From assembly GCA_003248315.1 (NCBI GenBank), contig QKWM01000004.1:5515001-5579000 (forward strand): a DNA stretch of 64,000 nucleotides. The letters are read 5' to 3'. Origin of the DNA: Streptomyces sp. SW4. Lineage in GTDB: Bacteria > Actinomycetota > Actinomycetes > Streptomycetales > Streptomycetaceae. The first letter of the stretch is position 1. Each line of letters begins with the position of its first letter. Below are positions 47,160 to 55,973 of this stretch, one piece after another. A model generated the notes under the pieces. The model did not search any database, had not been told where the DNA came from, and was given only the letters and a program-made list of their open reading frames with translations. Both the position numbers and the translations under genes were made by a program.

Positions 47160-47889
47160 ATGGACCGGCCCGACCGCCGGGGCACGACACCGGGATGATC
47201 GCCTGGCTGGTGGAGATGACCTCCGTGCGCGAGTTCCTGCAGCACCTGGTCGACGACGCGGTCGGCGCCTCCGGCGCGGACGGCTGCGGTGTGACGCTGC
47301 AGCGCCGTCGGCGGCCGCTGACCGTGGTCAGCACCGGGGAGTGGCGGACAAACTGGACGAGAAGCAGTACGGCCAGGACGACGGGCCGTGCCTCGAGGCG
47401 CTGCGCACCGGCAGGGCCGTCCACGTCCGGGACACGCTCCGGGAGCCCCGGTGGGGCACGTACCCGCGTTTCGCCGCCGGCCTGGGCGTCCGGTCCTCGC
47501 TGTCCGTGCCGATCCCCGTCCGCGACCACACCGCCGGCGCGCTCAACTTCTACGCCGCCGGCCCGGACGCCTTCACCGGCGACGACCGGAACACGCTCAC
47601 CCTGTACGCGGCGCAGGCCGGCGGCGGGATCGCGCTGGCGCAACGCCTGGCCGACGCGGAGGAGTTCGCCCGCGAGGTGCAGGCGGCACTGGCCTCGCGG
47701 AGCCTGATCGACCAGGCCATCGGCACCGTCATGCAGGATCGGCAGTGCACCGCGGAGGAGGCCTTCGACCTGCTGCGCAGACTGTCCCAGCAGACCAACC
47801 TCAAGCTCCGGGAGGTCTGCGTCCGGCTGCTGACCGACACCGCCGGCCGGCCGCCCACCCCGCCACCGCCGCTGCGGAAACGTCCGTGA
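47160..47889 (+). CDS. GAF-ANTAR RNA-binding antiterminator-type protein
   Basis: The protein of about 243 residues has a GAF sensor domain (GASGADGCGVTLQRRRRPLT; DDGPCLEALRTGRAVHVRDT; SSLSVPIPVRDHTAGALNFY) and a C-terminal ANTAR domain (SRSLIDQAIGTVMQDRQCTA; EEAFDLLRRLSQQTNLKLRE) that binds paired RNA hairpins to prevent termination. ATG lies 6 bases after the near-perfect GGGAGGTGA site; reading from it needs one restored base near 47183, and another is lost near 47340. It is convergent with the sigma factor gene and likely part of the stress module. Confidence 0.82.
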
Positions 47890-47925
47890 CCCACGGCCGA
47901 GGCGGGGCGGCGGGGCGCCGTGGGC

Positions 47926-48767
47926 TCACCGACCGCAGAGCATGCCCTCGCGCAGCCGGCGCAGCAGACGGGCGATCAGCCGGGAGACCTGCATCTGCGA
48001 GATGCCGAGGCGCTCACCGATCTCCTTCTGGGTGAGTTCCTCCACGAACCGCCAGTGGACGATGCGGCGTTCACGGTCGTCCAGCCCGGCGATCATCGGG
48101 CCAGCGTGTGGAAGTCCTCCACTAGCTCCAGCGCCGCGTCCTCGGTGCCGATGAAGTCGGCCAGCGCGGCTTCCCCGTCCTCGCCGCCGCCGACGGCCGC
48201 GTCCAGGGAGGAGGACTGGTAGCCGTTGCACGCCAGCTGCGCCTCGCGGACCTCCTCCTCGGGCAGGTTCATCAGCTCCGACAGCTCCCGGACGGTCGGG
48301 TTGCGCCCCAGACGGCCGGACAGCTCCTCGGAGGCGCGGGCCAGTTGCACGCGTGCTTCCTGCAGGCGGCGCGGCACGTGCACCGCCCAGGAGGTGTCGC
48401 GGAAGAAGCGCTTGATCTCGCCGACGATGTAGGGCACGGCGAAGGAGGTGAACTCCACCTCGCGGGCCAGCTCGAACCGGTCGATGGCCTTGATCAGCCC
48501 GATCATGCCGACCTGGACGATGTCCTCGCGCTCCTCCGGGCCGCGGCTGCGGAACCGGGAGGCCGCGTACCGCACGAGCGACATGTTCATCTCGATCAGG
48601 GTGTTGCGCGCGTACTGGTACTCGGGCGTGCCCTCCTCCAGCACCGCCAGCCGGTCGAAGAACAGCCGCGACAGCTCCCGCGCGTCCCGGGGCGCCACCT
48701 TCGACGGATCGTCGATCTCCGGCACCACGTCGGTCTGCTCGCCGGCCCGCGCGGTCGTCGTCTCCAT
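47926..48767 (-). CDS. SigB/SigF-family stress RNA polymerase sigma factor
   Basis: This sigma factor of about 280 residues belongs to the general-stress/sporulation group 3 family. Region 2 is clear (NMSLVRYAASRFRSRGPEER; EDIVQVGMIGLIKAIDRFEL; FTSFAVPYIVGEIKRFFRDT), region 3 follows (VPRRLQEARVQLARASEELS), and region 4 has the helix-turn-helix ELTQKEIGERLGISQMQVSR. One base is lost near 48103, between regions 3 and 4. A promoter of its own class lies 60-85 bases upstream, implying autoregulation. Its activity should be set by the RsbW-type kinase and the phosphatases encoded in the preceding 9 kb. Confidence 0.9.
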
Positions 48768-48825
48768 GACGGCACCCTCCCTGTTCTGTTCCGCCGGCCT
48801 CGCTCGTCGGCCGGCAACGGGCCGC

Positions 48826-48850
48826 ATACCCCGGCCCGCGACGCGCATGC
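48826..48850 (-). promoter_or_regulatory. Candidate autoregulatory SigB-type promoter of the sigma gene
   Basis: GCAT-N15-GGGTAT on the minus strand matches GNNT-N14-16-GGGTAY. The predicted start of transcription lies about 50 bases ahead of the sigma factor ATG. Streptomycete SigB-like factors commonly transcribe their own genes from such promoters. Confidence 0.6.
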
Positions 48851-48908
48851 GCGAAACCTTCGCCGGTCCTTCCGGGACGCCGCCGGCGGCCGCCCCGGCA
48901 CCCGGCGG

Positions 48909-51769
48909 TCAGCGTCCCACGTGGATGTGCCCGGCCCAGTGCACGGGCAGGTTGGGCGTGCGCTCCCGGGCCCGCAGCACCGCGGCGTGGACCTGCTCCG
49001 CGGCGCAGGAGAGCGGCCTGCCGGCGAGCCGCCGGTGGAAGTCGTCGGCGAACAGGTGGCCGACCTCGTCGTCCACCGTCCACAGGACGGCGACGACCTG
49101 GGCGAACCCCGCGACCAGGAACGAGGAGGCGAGATGGATCACCTCGTCCCGCAGCCGGGCGCCGATGCGGGCCGTGTCGCACGAGGACAGCACGGCCAGC
49201 TCCGCCCGGCGGAGGTGGAGCCGTGAGATACGGGCGACGGTGAACGGGGAGTCGTCGTGGTCGTGGAGCAGCAGCCGGCCCTGCGAAGGCTCGGTCTCGC
49301 TGTGCACGGCATGGCAGGCGAAGTGGACCAGGGGCGCCCCGGGAAGCGCCGCCCGGACCCGCGAGGAGACGGCTTCCGCGTCCGCCAGCACGCGGGCGCC
49401 GGGATACAGCCGGCGCAGCAGGGCGGCCTCCTCCCGAGCGTGGGCGAGGGGGCGGTGGCCGTGGACGGACGGGACGGCGACCACCAGGGGATCGTGCACC
49501 GGCCCGGCCGGCGGGTGTGCGCGGGCCGCGACCAGCGCCCGCACGGTCGGGGTGTAGGAGGAGACGACCCGGTCGAGCACGGTGCGCGGCCGCGGCTCGT
49601 GGCGGGTGGCGTGATGGCCAGCGGCGTGCAGCGGCAGCTGGGTGAGCTGCCCGGTGGGCACCCACCAGACGCGGCGCGGCCGGCCGGGCACGGCCTGGAG
49701 GACCGGTTCGGCCAGTTCGTCCCACATCCACGCGAGGACACCGTGCACCGCCCGCTGCGCGTCGAGCGCGGCACCCGTGCGCGGGTCGAGGGCGTGGTGC
49801 AGGACCTTCAGCCGCGCCTCGACGTCGTGCGGGGTGACCGACAGGGGCACGTGCAGCACCCGGTCCCTGAGCAGCACGAGCGCGTCGGAGCGGAACGAGG
49901 CCACGTTCAGGTACACGATCGGCCCGTCGGCGGCCTGCTGCCTGAGCCGGTCGAGGCGCGGAGGCCCGGCGAAGTCCTCGAAGCCGGGCCGGGCACGGAT
50001 CTCCTCCAGCAGGGCGTCCCAGTCGTCCGCCAGCCGGCGCCGCAGCCCGCCCGGGTCGGGGTGGCCGGCCCAGCCGCCGGTGCTGACGGCCCAGAGCGCC
50101 GCGACGGGCGTGACGGTCGTCCCGGGACTGGTCTCCGTGGCGGGACCGCTGTTCTCGTACGCGATCTCCCGGGCCGCGAGTCCGTCCAGGCGCTCGGCCA
50201 GTTCCGGGTGGGCCGCGCGCAGTTCCGCCAGGTCGCCGCGGGTGTCCAGGGCCCTGGCCAGGAGGACGCCGCGGCCCTGTTCGAGGAGCTGCACCGCCTG
50301 TTCGGGCCGGCCCGCGGCGAGCGCGCAGGCCGCCGCCTCCGACGGCATCCCGTCCCAGCGGGCGAGCTGGCGCTCCTGGTCGTCGCGGCGCAGCGCCCGG
50401 GAGGCGGCACGGGGCAGCAGGCCGATCACCTGGCCGTAGCCCTGGGTCGCCTCGTCGAACCGGCCCAGTTCCTGGGCGGTGCGGGCGCGCAGCAGCGCGC
50501 CCTCGATGCGGGTGACCAGGTCGGCGGCGTGGTGTTCCGCCGCCTCGCGGGCGGCTTCGACGGCCTGTGCCCGGTCCGTGCCCCGGGCCGCGCCGATCCG
50601 CGCCAGCTCCAGCAGGCAGCGGGCGTACTCCGGGTCGGCGGCGTCCACCTCGGTGAGCGTGTCCCGCACGACCTCCGCGGCCAGGTCCAGCGCGGGCCGG
50701 GCGTGCGCGCCGCCCACGGCGGGCCCGGACGGCGCGTCCCCGGTCTCGGTGAGACGACGCAGGGCACGCGCGTACGCGCGGCGCACCGGGCCGAACAGCC
50801 GGTGTCCCGCGGGGACCTGGCGCAGGGCGACGGCCAGTTCGGCGAGGGCCTTGAGCGCGTCCGCGGCGGGCGACGGCGTGTCCCGGGCCATGCTGCGGTC
50901 GCACCACAGCCGGCCCAGCGCCGCCCGGTCCACCGCCCGCCGCCCGACCCGGCCGAGCTGTTCGGTGAGGGCGGTCGTCGTCCGCAGGTGCTCGATGGCG
51001 GCGTCCACGTGCCGGAGTTCGCCGGTGCGCAGGTGGGCGCTGTGGCAGACGGCGCTCAGCTCCTCGTGGCAGATGACGGCGACATGGGTCTCGAGTTTGC
51101 GTCCGGGGGCCACCGAGGCGTTCCCCAGCAGCAGCGCCTGTTCCAGGTCGTCGAAGTCCCCGAAGTGGTCGTGGCGCAGCCGCAGAGCGCCGGCCGTGTA
51201 CGCCAGCAGCGCGAAGTACTCCTGTTCCCTGCGGTGTTCGGGGTCGCCGACGAGGAGCCGGCCGGTGTCGATCGCCTCGTCCAGGTCCTCCCGGCGGTGC
51301 GTGCGCTCGTAGCGGGTGCGCAGGGCGAGGACGAGGTTGGCGGTGGCCCGGGGTACATGGTGGTGCCCCGGGCCGCCGCGGTGGCCTGCCGTCCGCGTTC
51401 CACCGCCGCGTCGAGCGCGCCGGCGTCGCCCTGGGCGAAGGCGTGCAGGGCACGGCGTGCCTCGGTGATGAGGACGTCGGCCCGGTCCTGGTCGGCGTAC
51501 GGGTAGGCCCGCGTCCTGGCCTTCGCGCGGCGGGCCCGGTGCAGGCCGGCCAGTCCGGCGAGCACCAGCACGGCCGCCCCGGCGTACCGCGCCCAGGAGT
51601 CCTCCCGTCCCCGGCCGTCGCCCTGCAGCATCCCGGAGGCGTTGAGGTACAGGAACAGGCCCGCCATCACCCCGCTCATGCGTGCCTGGGTCGTCTTCAG
51701 CACACGGTCGGAGGCCGCGGAGCACCACAGCGCCAGCAGCGCCCCCACAGGACCATGGCGTCCCGCCAC
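48909..51769 (-). CDS. Membrane-anchored TPR-CHAT caspase-like protease
   Basis: The 953-residue protein begins with two hydrophobic segments (about 5-20 and 65-80, RYAGAAVLVLAGLAGLHRAR), followed by TPR-like helical repeats (about 150-520, LTRYERTHRREDLDEAIDTG-type units) and a C-terminal CHAT domain. The catalytic pair is visible: His near residue 818 in VHFACHAVHSE and Cys near 863 in AVLSSCDTARIG. CHAT proteins are caspase-related cysteine proteases used in regulated cell death and defence (for example the Craspase TPR-CHAT). The GTG start is 4 bases after the preceding stop. One base is lost near 51352. Its substrate is unknown. Confidence 0.82.
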
Positions 51770-51773
51770 ACGG

Positions 51774-52001
51774 TCACTCCTCCGGCTGCGGCTGCGGCTG
51801 CGGCGGTGGCTGCGGCACCTGGTCCGCCTCGCCGCGGACCCCGGCGGGCTCGGACGCCCCGGCGGGTTCGGCGGGCATCTGCTCGGGCTCGGCCACGGCG
51901 TCCCGCGGCACGTACCCGCCCCGCGGCACGGTACGGGCGAGAAGACGGCGTTCGAGGGGGGTGAGCTCGTCCTCCCGCGGGTTCTGCTGCCCTTCCGTCA
52001 T
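51774..52001 (-). CDS. Small Pro/Glu-rich hypothetical protein
   Basis: The 75-residue protein has a short helical start (REDELTPLERRLLARTVPRG) and a disordered Pro/Glu/Gln tail ending in PQPPPQPQPQPEE. No domain is recognised. Its ATG overlaps the stop of the DUF6338-like gene by 4 bases and the CHAT gene starts 4 bases after its stop, so it is firmly embedded in the operon and may be an adaptor or substrate of the CHAT protein (inference). Confidence 0.65.
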   Translation of the reverse strand: MTEGQQNPREDELTPLERRLLARTVPRGGYVPRDAVAEPEQMPAEPAGASEPAGVRGEADQVPQPPPQPQPQPEE

Positions 52002-52645
52002 CGGTCCGCCTCCCTGACGGTGGTGCTCATGAGCTCGACGACGTCGACGTCCGCGATGCGCACGTACAGCCCGAGCGAGCTCTCGATCCGGCGGAGCGGG
52101 GTGCCGTCGGCACCCATGCGCCAGGCCCGCTCCAGGAACAGTTCCGGTTCCTGCGGATAGGCGGCGGCGTAGGAGTTCCCGCCGAACCAGCCGCCGATCC
52201 AGGTGCCGTCGCGCAGCCGGAGCCGCACGAAGCAGGAGCCGTGGGTGCGGAACATGTGGTCCCACGCCCCCGGCGCCGGGTCGAGGCCGACCGGCTCGCG
52301 GCGACGGGACCACCGCGCCGTGCCTGCGGCCACCAGGGCCGGCACCGCGACCAGCAGCACCAGCGCCAGCACCCCGGCGAGCCGCGGCCGTTCGGCGATC
52401 CCGCCGGCCCAGCCGGCCCCCTCCCCGCCGCGTGCGAACTCCACGAGCCAGGGGCCCGCCACCGCGGCGTAGACGGCGTCCAGCACGACGGAGGCGAGGA
52501 CGGCGCGCAGCACCTTCTCACCCAGCGAGCGTTCCCCCGGCACCGGACCGGACCAGCGGTCGCGGACCAGCTGGTAGACCACGCCGGGCAGCACGAACAG
52601 GGCCAGCAGCGCCACTTGCAGGACGCTGGACGGAGCACCGGTCAC
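51998..52645 (-). CDS. DUF6338-like membrane protein
   Basis: The 215-residue protein has an N-terminal helix (VLQVALLALFVLPGVVYQLV), two more membrane segments (about 45-70 and 88-108) and a soluble C-terminal domain (DPAPGAWDHMFRTHGSCFVR; LRDGTWIGGWFGGNSYAAAY; FLERAWRMGADGTPL). This architecture, with an SH3-like cytosolic part, matches DUF6338 proteins of unknown function. It is the second gene of the CHAT operon, 7 bases after the preceding stop. Confidence 0.72.
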   Translation of the reverse strand: MTGAPSSVLQVALLALFVLPGVVYQLVRDRWSGPVPGERSLGEKVLRAVLASVVLDAVYAAVAGPWLVEFARGGEGAGWAGGIAERPRLAGVLALVLLVAVPALVAAGTARWSRRREPVGLDPAPGAWDHMFRTHGSCFVRLRLRDGTWIGGWFGGNSYAAAYPQEPELFLERAWRMGADGTPLRRIESSLGLYVRIADVDVVELMSTTVREADR

Positions 52646-52652
52646 CGCTCTC

Positions 52653-53078
52653 TCACACTCCCGGCGCGCCGCCGTAGGGGTCCCGGTCCATGCGGCGTTG
52701 CTCGCGCAGCCCCAGCGTCATGGACAGGGTCAGCACCGCCACGACGACGAGCGCGCCGATCTTCGTGTCCGTGTCGGCCAGCCGCTCCCCGACGCCCTCG
52801 CGGAGCCAGAGCAGCGCCCCGCCCGCCACGATCCACAGCAGGGAGACGAAGCACGTGGTGCGTCCGGCCACGAGCTCGGCGAGGAACAGGAGTCCGGCGA
52901 GCAGGGCGGTCGCGCCCATCGTGAGGGTCGGCGGGTCGTCGGAGACCACCAGGAGGACCATGCCGGCGGTCCACAGCGCGGCGGCGACCGCCCGCTTCCC
53001 TCCGCTGCGGCCCCGGCTGGACATCACCAGGACGCACAGCACGATCAGCGCGTTGGCGACCGCGAGCACCACGACCAT
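52653..53078 (-). CDS. Small polytopic membrane protein, first gene of the CHAT operon
   Basis: The 141-residue protein has about four membrane segments (VVVLAVANALIVLCVLVMSS; VAAALWTAGMVLLVVSDD; MGATALLAGLLFLAELVAG; CFVSLLWIVAGGALLWL) and a C-terminal fifth (GALVVVAVLTLSMTLGL) ending REQRRMDRDPYGGAPGV. I do not recognise the family. The start follows GGGGGAGGGCGTC. It heads a tight four-gene operon with the DUF6338-like, small disordered and TPR-CHAT proteins. Confidence 0.65.
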   Translation of the reverse strand: MVVVLAVANALIVLCVLVMSSRGRSGGKRAVAAALWTAGMVLLVVSDDPPTLTMGATALLAGLLFLAELVAGRTTCFVSLLWIVAGGALLWLREGVGERLADTDTKIGALVVVAVLTLSMTLGLREQRRMDRDPYGGAPGV

Positions 53079-53277
53079 GACGCCCTCCCCCGAAGGCCCG
53101 GCAACCACACAGGTCGTCCAGGATGACACGCGGTGGCAGAACGCCACCTTCCGTGTGTGCGGGATTGGCCGGTTCTTTGCCGCACCGGTGGGTCGCACCC
53201 GCCCTCATCCGGGCGGGGGAGGCGGATCCGCCCCGATGCCGACGCGGCGTCACCGCGGCCGGTGCGAGGGTCGTCGC

Positions 53278-54346
53278 ATGGTGGATGCCACGGAGACGAC
53301 AGCGGCGGCCCGGCGAGGGCGGCGGCCGGAGCGGATCGCCCGGATCACGGTCGCGTGGACGGTGGTGTACGCCGGCTTCGGGCTGGCGTGCGCGCTGAGC
53401 GGAACGCCGCCGCTGCGCCTGGGCGGCGCCGTGGGACCCCCGGTGCTGGGCTGGGCCGTCGTGGCGGTGGCCGCCATGGCGGCGGGCCTGTGCCGCGCGG
53501 TGTCCGGCCGGGCACCGCGGCGGGTGCCGCTGACGGGGTGGTGGGTGGTGTGCGCGCTGCTCGGGATCGCCGCGTTCGGGCTGCTGATGGACGTCGTCAC
53601 CCTGGTGTTCGGGCAGGGCGTGGACAGCTGGGCCGCCGCGGCGAACCACGCGCTGGCGGCGACCGGTGCCGTGCTCCTCGCGGCCACCGCCCGGTCCGCC
53701 CGCCCGGCCGGACCGGCGTCCGACGCGGACCGCGCGCCGGCCCCGTCCGCCGCCTCGCGGCCGGTGCGGCTCGCCGCCTGGGGCGGAACCCTGGCCTTCG
53801 TCCCGTATGCGGCGATGAAGGTCCTCTGGGTCACGGGCGGCACGTTCGCCGGGGTGAGCGGGGAGGAGATGCTGGCGGCCTCCGAGCGCAACGGCGCGTC
53901 GGACCTCTGGCTCACCCTGGAATCGTGGGGCGTGGACGGCACCGTGCTGCTGGCCGCGCTCGGCGTCCTGCTGCTGTGGGGCCTCGTCCGCCCCTGGGGC
54001 CAGGTCTTCCCGCGCTGGACGCCGTGGGTGCGGGGCCGGCGCGTCCCGCGGTGGCTGCTGCTGGGCCCGGCCCTGGTCGGTGCCGCCACCCTGGCGCCGT
54101 ACGGGTGATCGGCATGGGTACACGACCCTGGCGACGGCCGGCGTCGTGACGATGCGCCGGGGCGACTTCCCCTCCACGGGCGACGCGCTGACGGTCGGCT
54201 GGATCGGCATGGTGGCGTTCGCCGGGTACGGGCTGGCGCTGGTCCTGGCGGCCCGCTCCTACTGGACGCGGACCCGGCCCGTGCGCAGGGAACGCCCCGG
54301 CGGTGAGTCATCTCACCGCCGGGGCGACGGCGTTCTCCTCTCCTGA
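53278..54346 (+). CDS. Polytopic membrane protein of unknown function
   Basis: The protein of about 345-355 residues has eight or nine membrane segments, for example VVYAGFGLACALSG, LGWAVVAVAAMAAGLC, TGWWVVCALLGIAAFGLLMD, LAFVPYAAMKVLWVTGGTF and VDGTVLLAALGVLLLWGLV. The pattern APYAAMKVLW in this context resembles streptomycete integral membrane proteins often annotated only as hypothetical. Two bases are lost near 54108. The TGA at 54304-54306, at the foot of a terminator, is reached if one more base is restored; as read the frame ends at 54346. Confidence 0.6.
54294..54325. terminator. Perfect 14-bp hairpin, bidirectional terminator
   Basis: GCCCCGGCGGTGAG pairs without mismatch with CTCACCGCCGGGGC around the loop TCAT. 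It sits between the ends of the convergent membrane-protein and MFS genes. Confidence 0.8.
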
Positions 54347-55762
54347 GCCGGGCTCAGGAGACCGGGGAGGCGACGGCGGCCGGGCCCCGCCGGAGTCCGC
54401 GGCGGGGCCTCGCCCTCGTCGAGGGAGATGTGCTTCGTCTCCTTGACCAGCACCAGCGCCACCAGCGTCAGCAGCGCCATCGCGGACAGGTAGACGCCGA
54501 CCAGCCAGGGCGAGCCGTCTCCGGCCTCCCACAGCGCCACCGCGATGAACGGGGCGACGGCCGCGCCGAGGATCGAGCTGAGGTTGTACGACACCCCGGA
54601 GCCGGTGTAGCGCACGCTCGTCGGGAACAGCTCGGGCAGGAGCGCACCCATCGGCCCGAAGGTCATGCCCATCAGCGTGAACCCGAGCACCAGCCACAGC
54701 ACCACGCCGAGGGTGCCCAGACCGAGCAGGGGCACCCAGACGAGCCCGAAGACCACGATCGCGGCGGTGACCCAGATCAGGGTGGCGCGCCGGCCGTAGG
54801 TGTCGGCGAGCGGACCGGAGACGAGTGTGAACGCGGCGAAGAACAGCACCCCGAAGATCATCATCAGGACGAACGTGGTGTAGCTGTAGCCCAGGCCGGG
54901 CACGGCGGCGTCCTTCGCGGTGCGCCCGTAGCTCAGGGAGAACGTGGTCATCAGGTAGAAGAGCACGTAGGTCGCCAGCATGGCGAAGGTGCCGAGGACC
55001 AGCTGCTTCCAGTGGCTGCGGACGACCGTGGCCAGCGGAAGCCTGCGCACGTGCCCGGCCTCGCGGGTCTTGGCGAACACCGACGACTCCACGAGCCGCA
55101 GCCGCACCCACATGCCGACCGCGACCATCACCGCCGAGAACAGGAACGGCACCCGCCAGCCCCAGCTGAGGAAGGCGTCGGAGGGCTGCGAGGGGTCGGC
55201 GCTGGCCGACGGCAGCAGCGCCCCGATGACCAGGAACAGGCCGTTGCCGATGATGAAGCCGAGCGGGGCACCGAGCTGCGGGAAGGTGCCGTACAGGGCG
55301 CGCTTGCCGCTGGGGCGTTCTCGGTCGCCACCAGGGCCGCGCCGCTCCACTCGCCGCCGAGCGCGAAGCCCTGCGCGAGCCGCATCAGCACCAGCAGCGT
55401 GGTGGCGACCCAGCCGGCCTGGGCGTAGGTGGGCAGGACGCCGATGAGGAACGTGGCGATGCCCATGGTGAGCAGCGAGATCACCAGGGTGCTCTTGCGG
55501 CCGAGGCGGTCGCCGAGGTGACCGAAGAAGACGGCGCCGACCGGGCGGGCGACCATCGCGGCGCCGAACACGGCGAAGGACGACAGCAGGGCCGTGGTCG
55601 GGTCGCTGCTCGGGAAGAACAGCTGGGGAAGACCAGGACGGCGGCGGTCGCGTAGATGTAGAAGTCGTAGAACTCGACCGTCGTGCCGATGAGGCTGGCT
55701 ATCAGGACCCGGGACCGCGGGTTGACGGGCGCCTGGGCCGGGCCGGTGTCTGCTGTGGGCAT
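54313..55762 (-). CDS. MFS transporter of the metabolite:H+ symporter (ShiA/ProP-like) family
   Basis: The protein of about 483 residues has the 12-segment MHS arrangement: IASLIGTTVEFYDFYIYATA in helix 1, the motif FGHLGDRLGRKSTLV between helices 2 and 3, LRLAQGFALGGEWSGAALVA in helix 4, and ADTYGRRATLIWVTAAIVVF in the second half with the repeat of motif A. MHS members import carboxylic acids such as shikimate, citrate or ketoglutarate, or betaines. Bases are lost near 55627 and 55320. One more restored base would move the end to 54308. It is likely regulated through repeats upstream of its ATG. Confidence 0.85.
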
Positions 55763-55880
55763 GTGTGGGTCTTTCGCACGAGCACGGAGAACGGTCACCG
55801 GCGCTGTGCGCCGGCGGCCCGGACGGTACGCGCGCACCCTTCGCGAAGTGGCCCGCGCGAACCGTGTGGGCAGTGCAACG

Positions 55881-55918
55881 ATCTCATTCATCTCATGCAC
55901 CGGTAGATCCATCTCAGG
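55881..55918. promoter_or_regulatory. ATCTCA direct repeats upstream of the MFS gene
   Basis: ATTCATCTCATG (55886-55897) and ATCCATCTCAGG (55907-55918) are spaced 21 bases, two helical turns, and a third ATCTCAT begins at 55881. The patch is distinctly A+T rich and lies 120-155 bases before the MFS ATG, so it may be an activator or repressor site. The binding protein is unknown. Confidence 0.4.
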
Positions 55919-55973
55919 ATACGAGACGAATCCGTGGTCCGCCGCCCGCGTGCCCCGGCCCGGCCCGGGTCTT

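Noticed and set aside
47926..51453. Long frame joining the CHAT region to the sigma factor C-terminus
   Set aside because: It reads a shadow frame through the CHAT gene and only its last part, region 4 of the sigma factor, is real.
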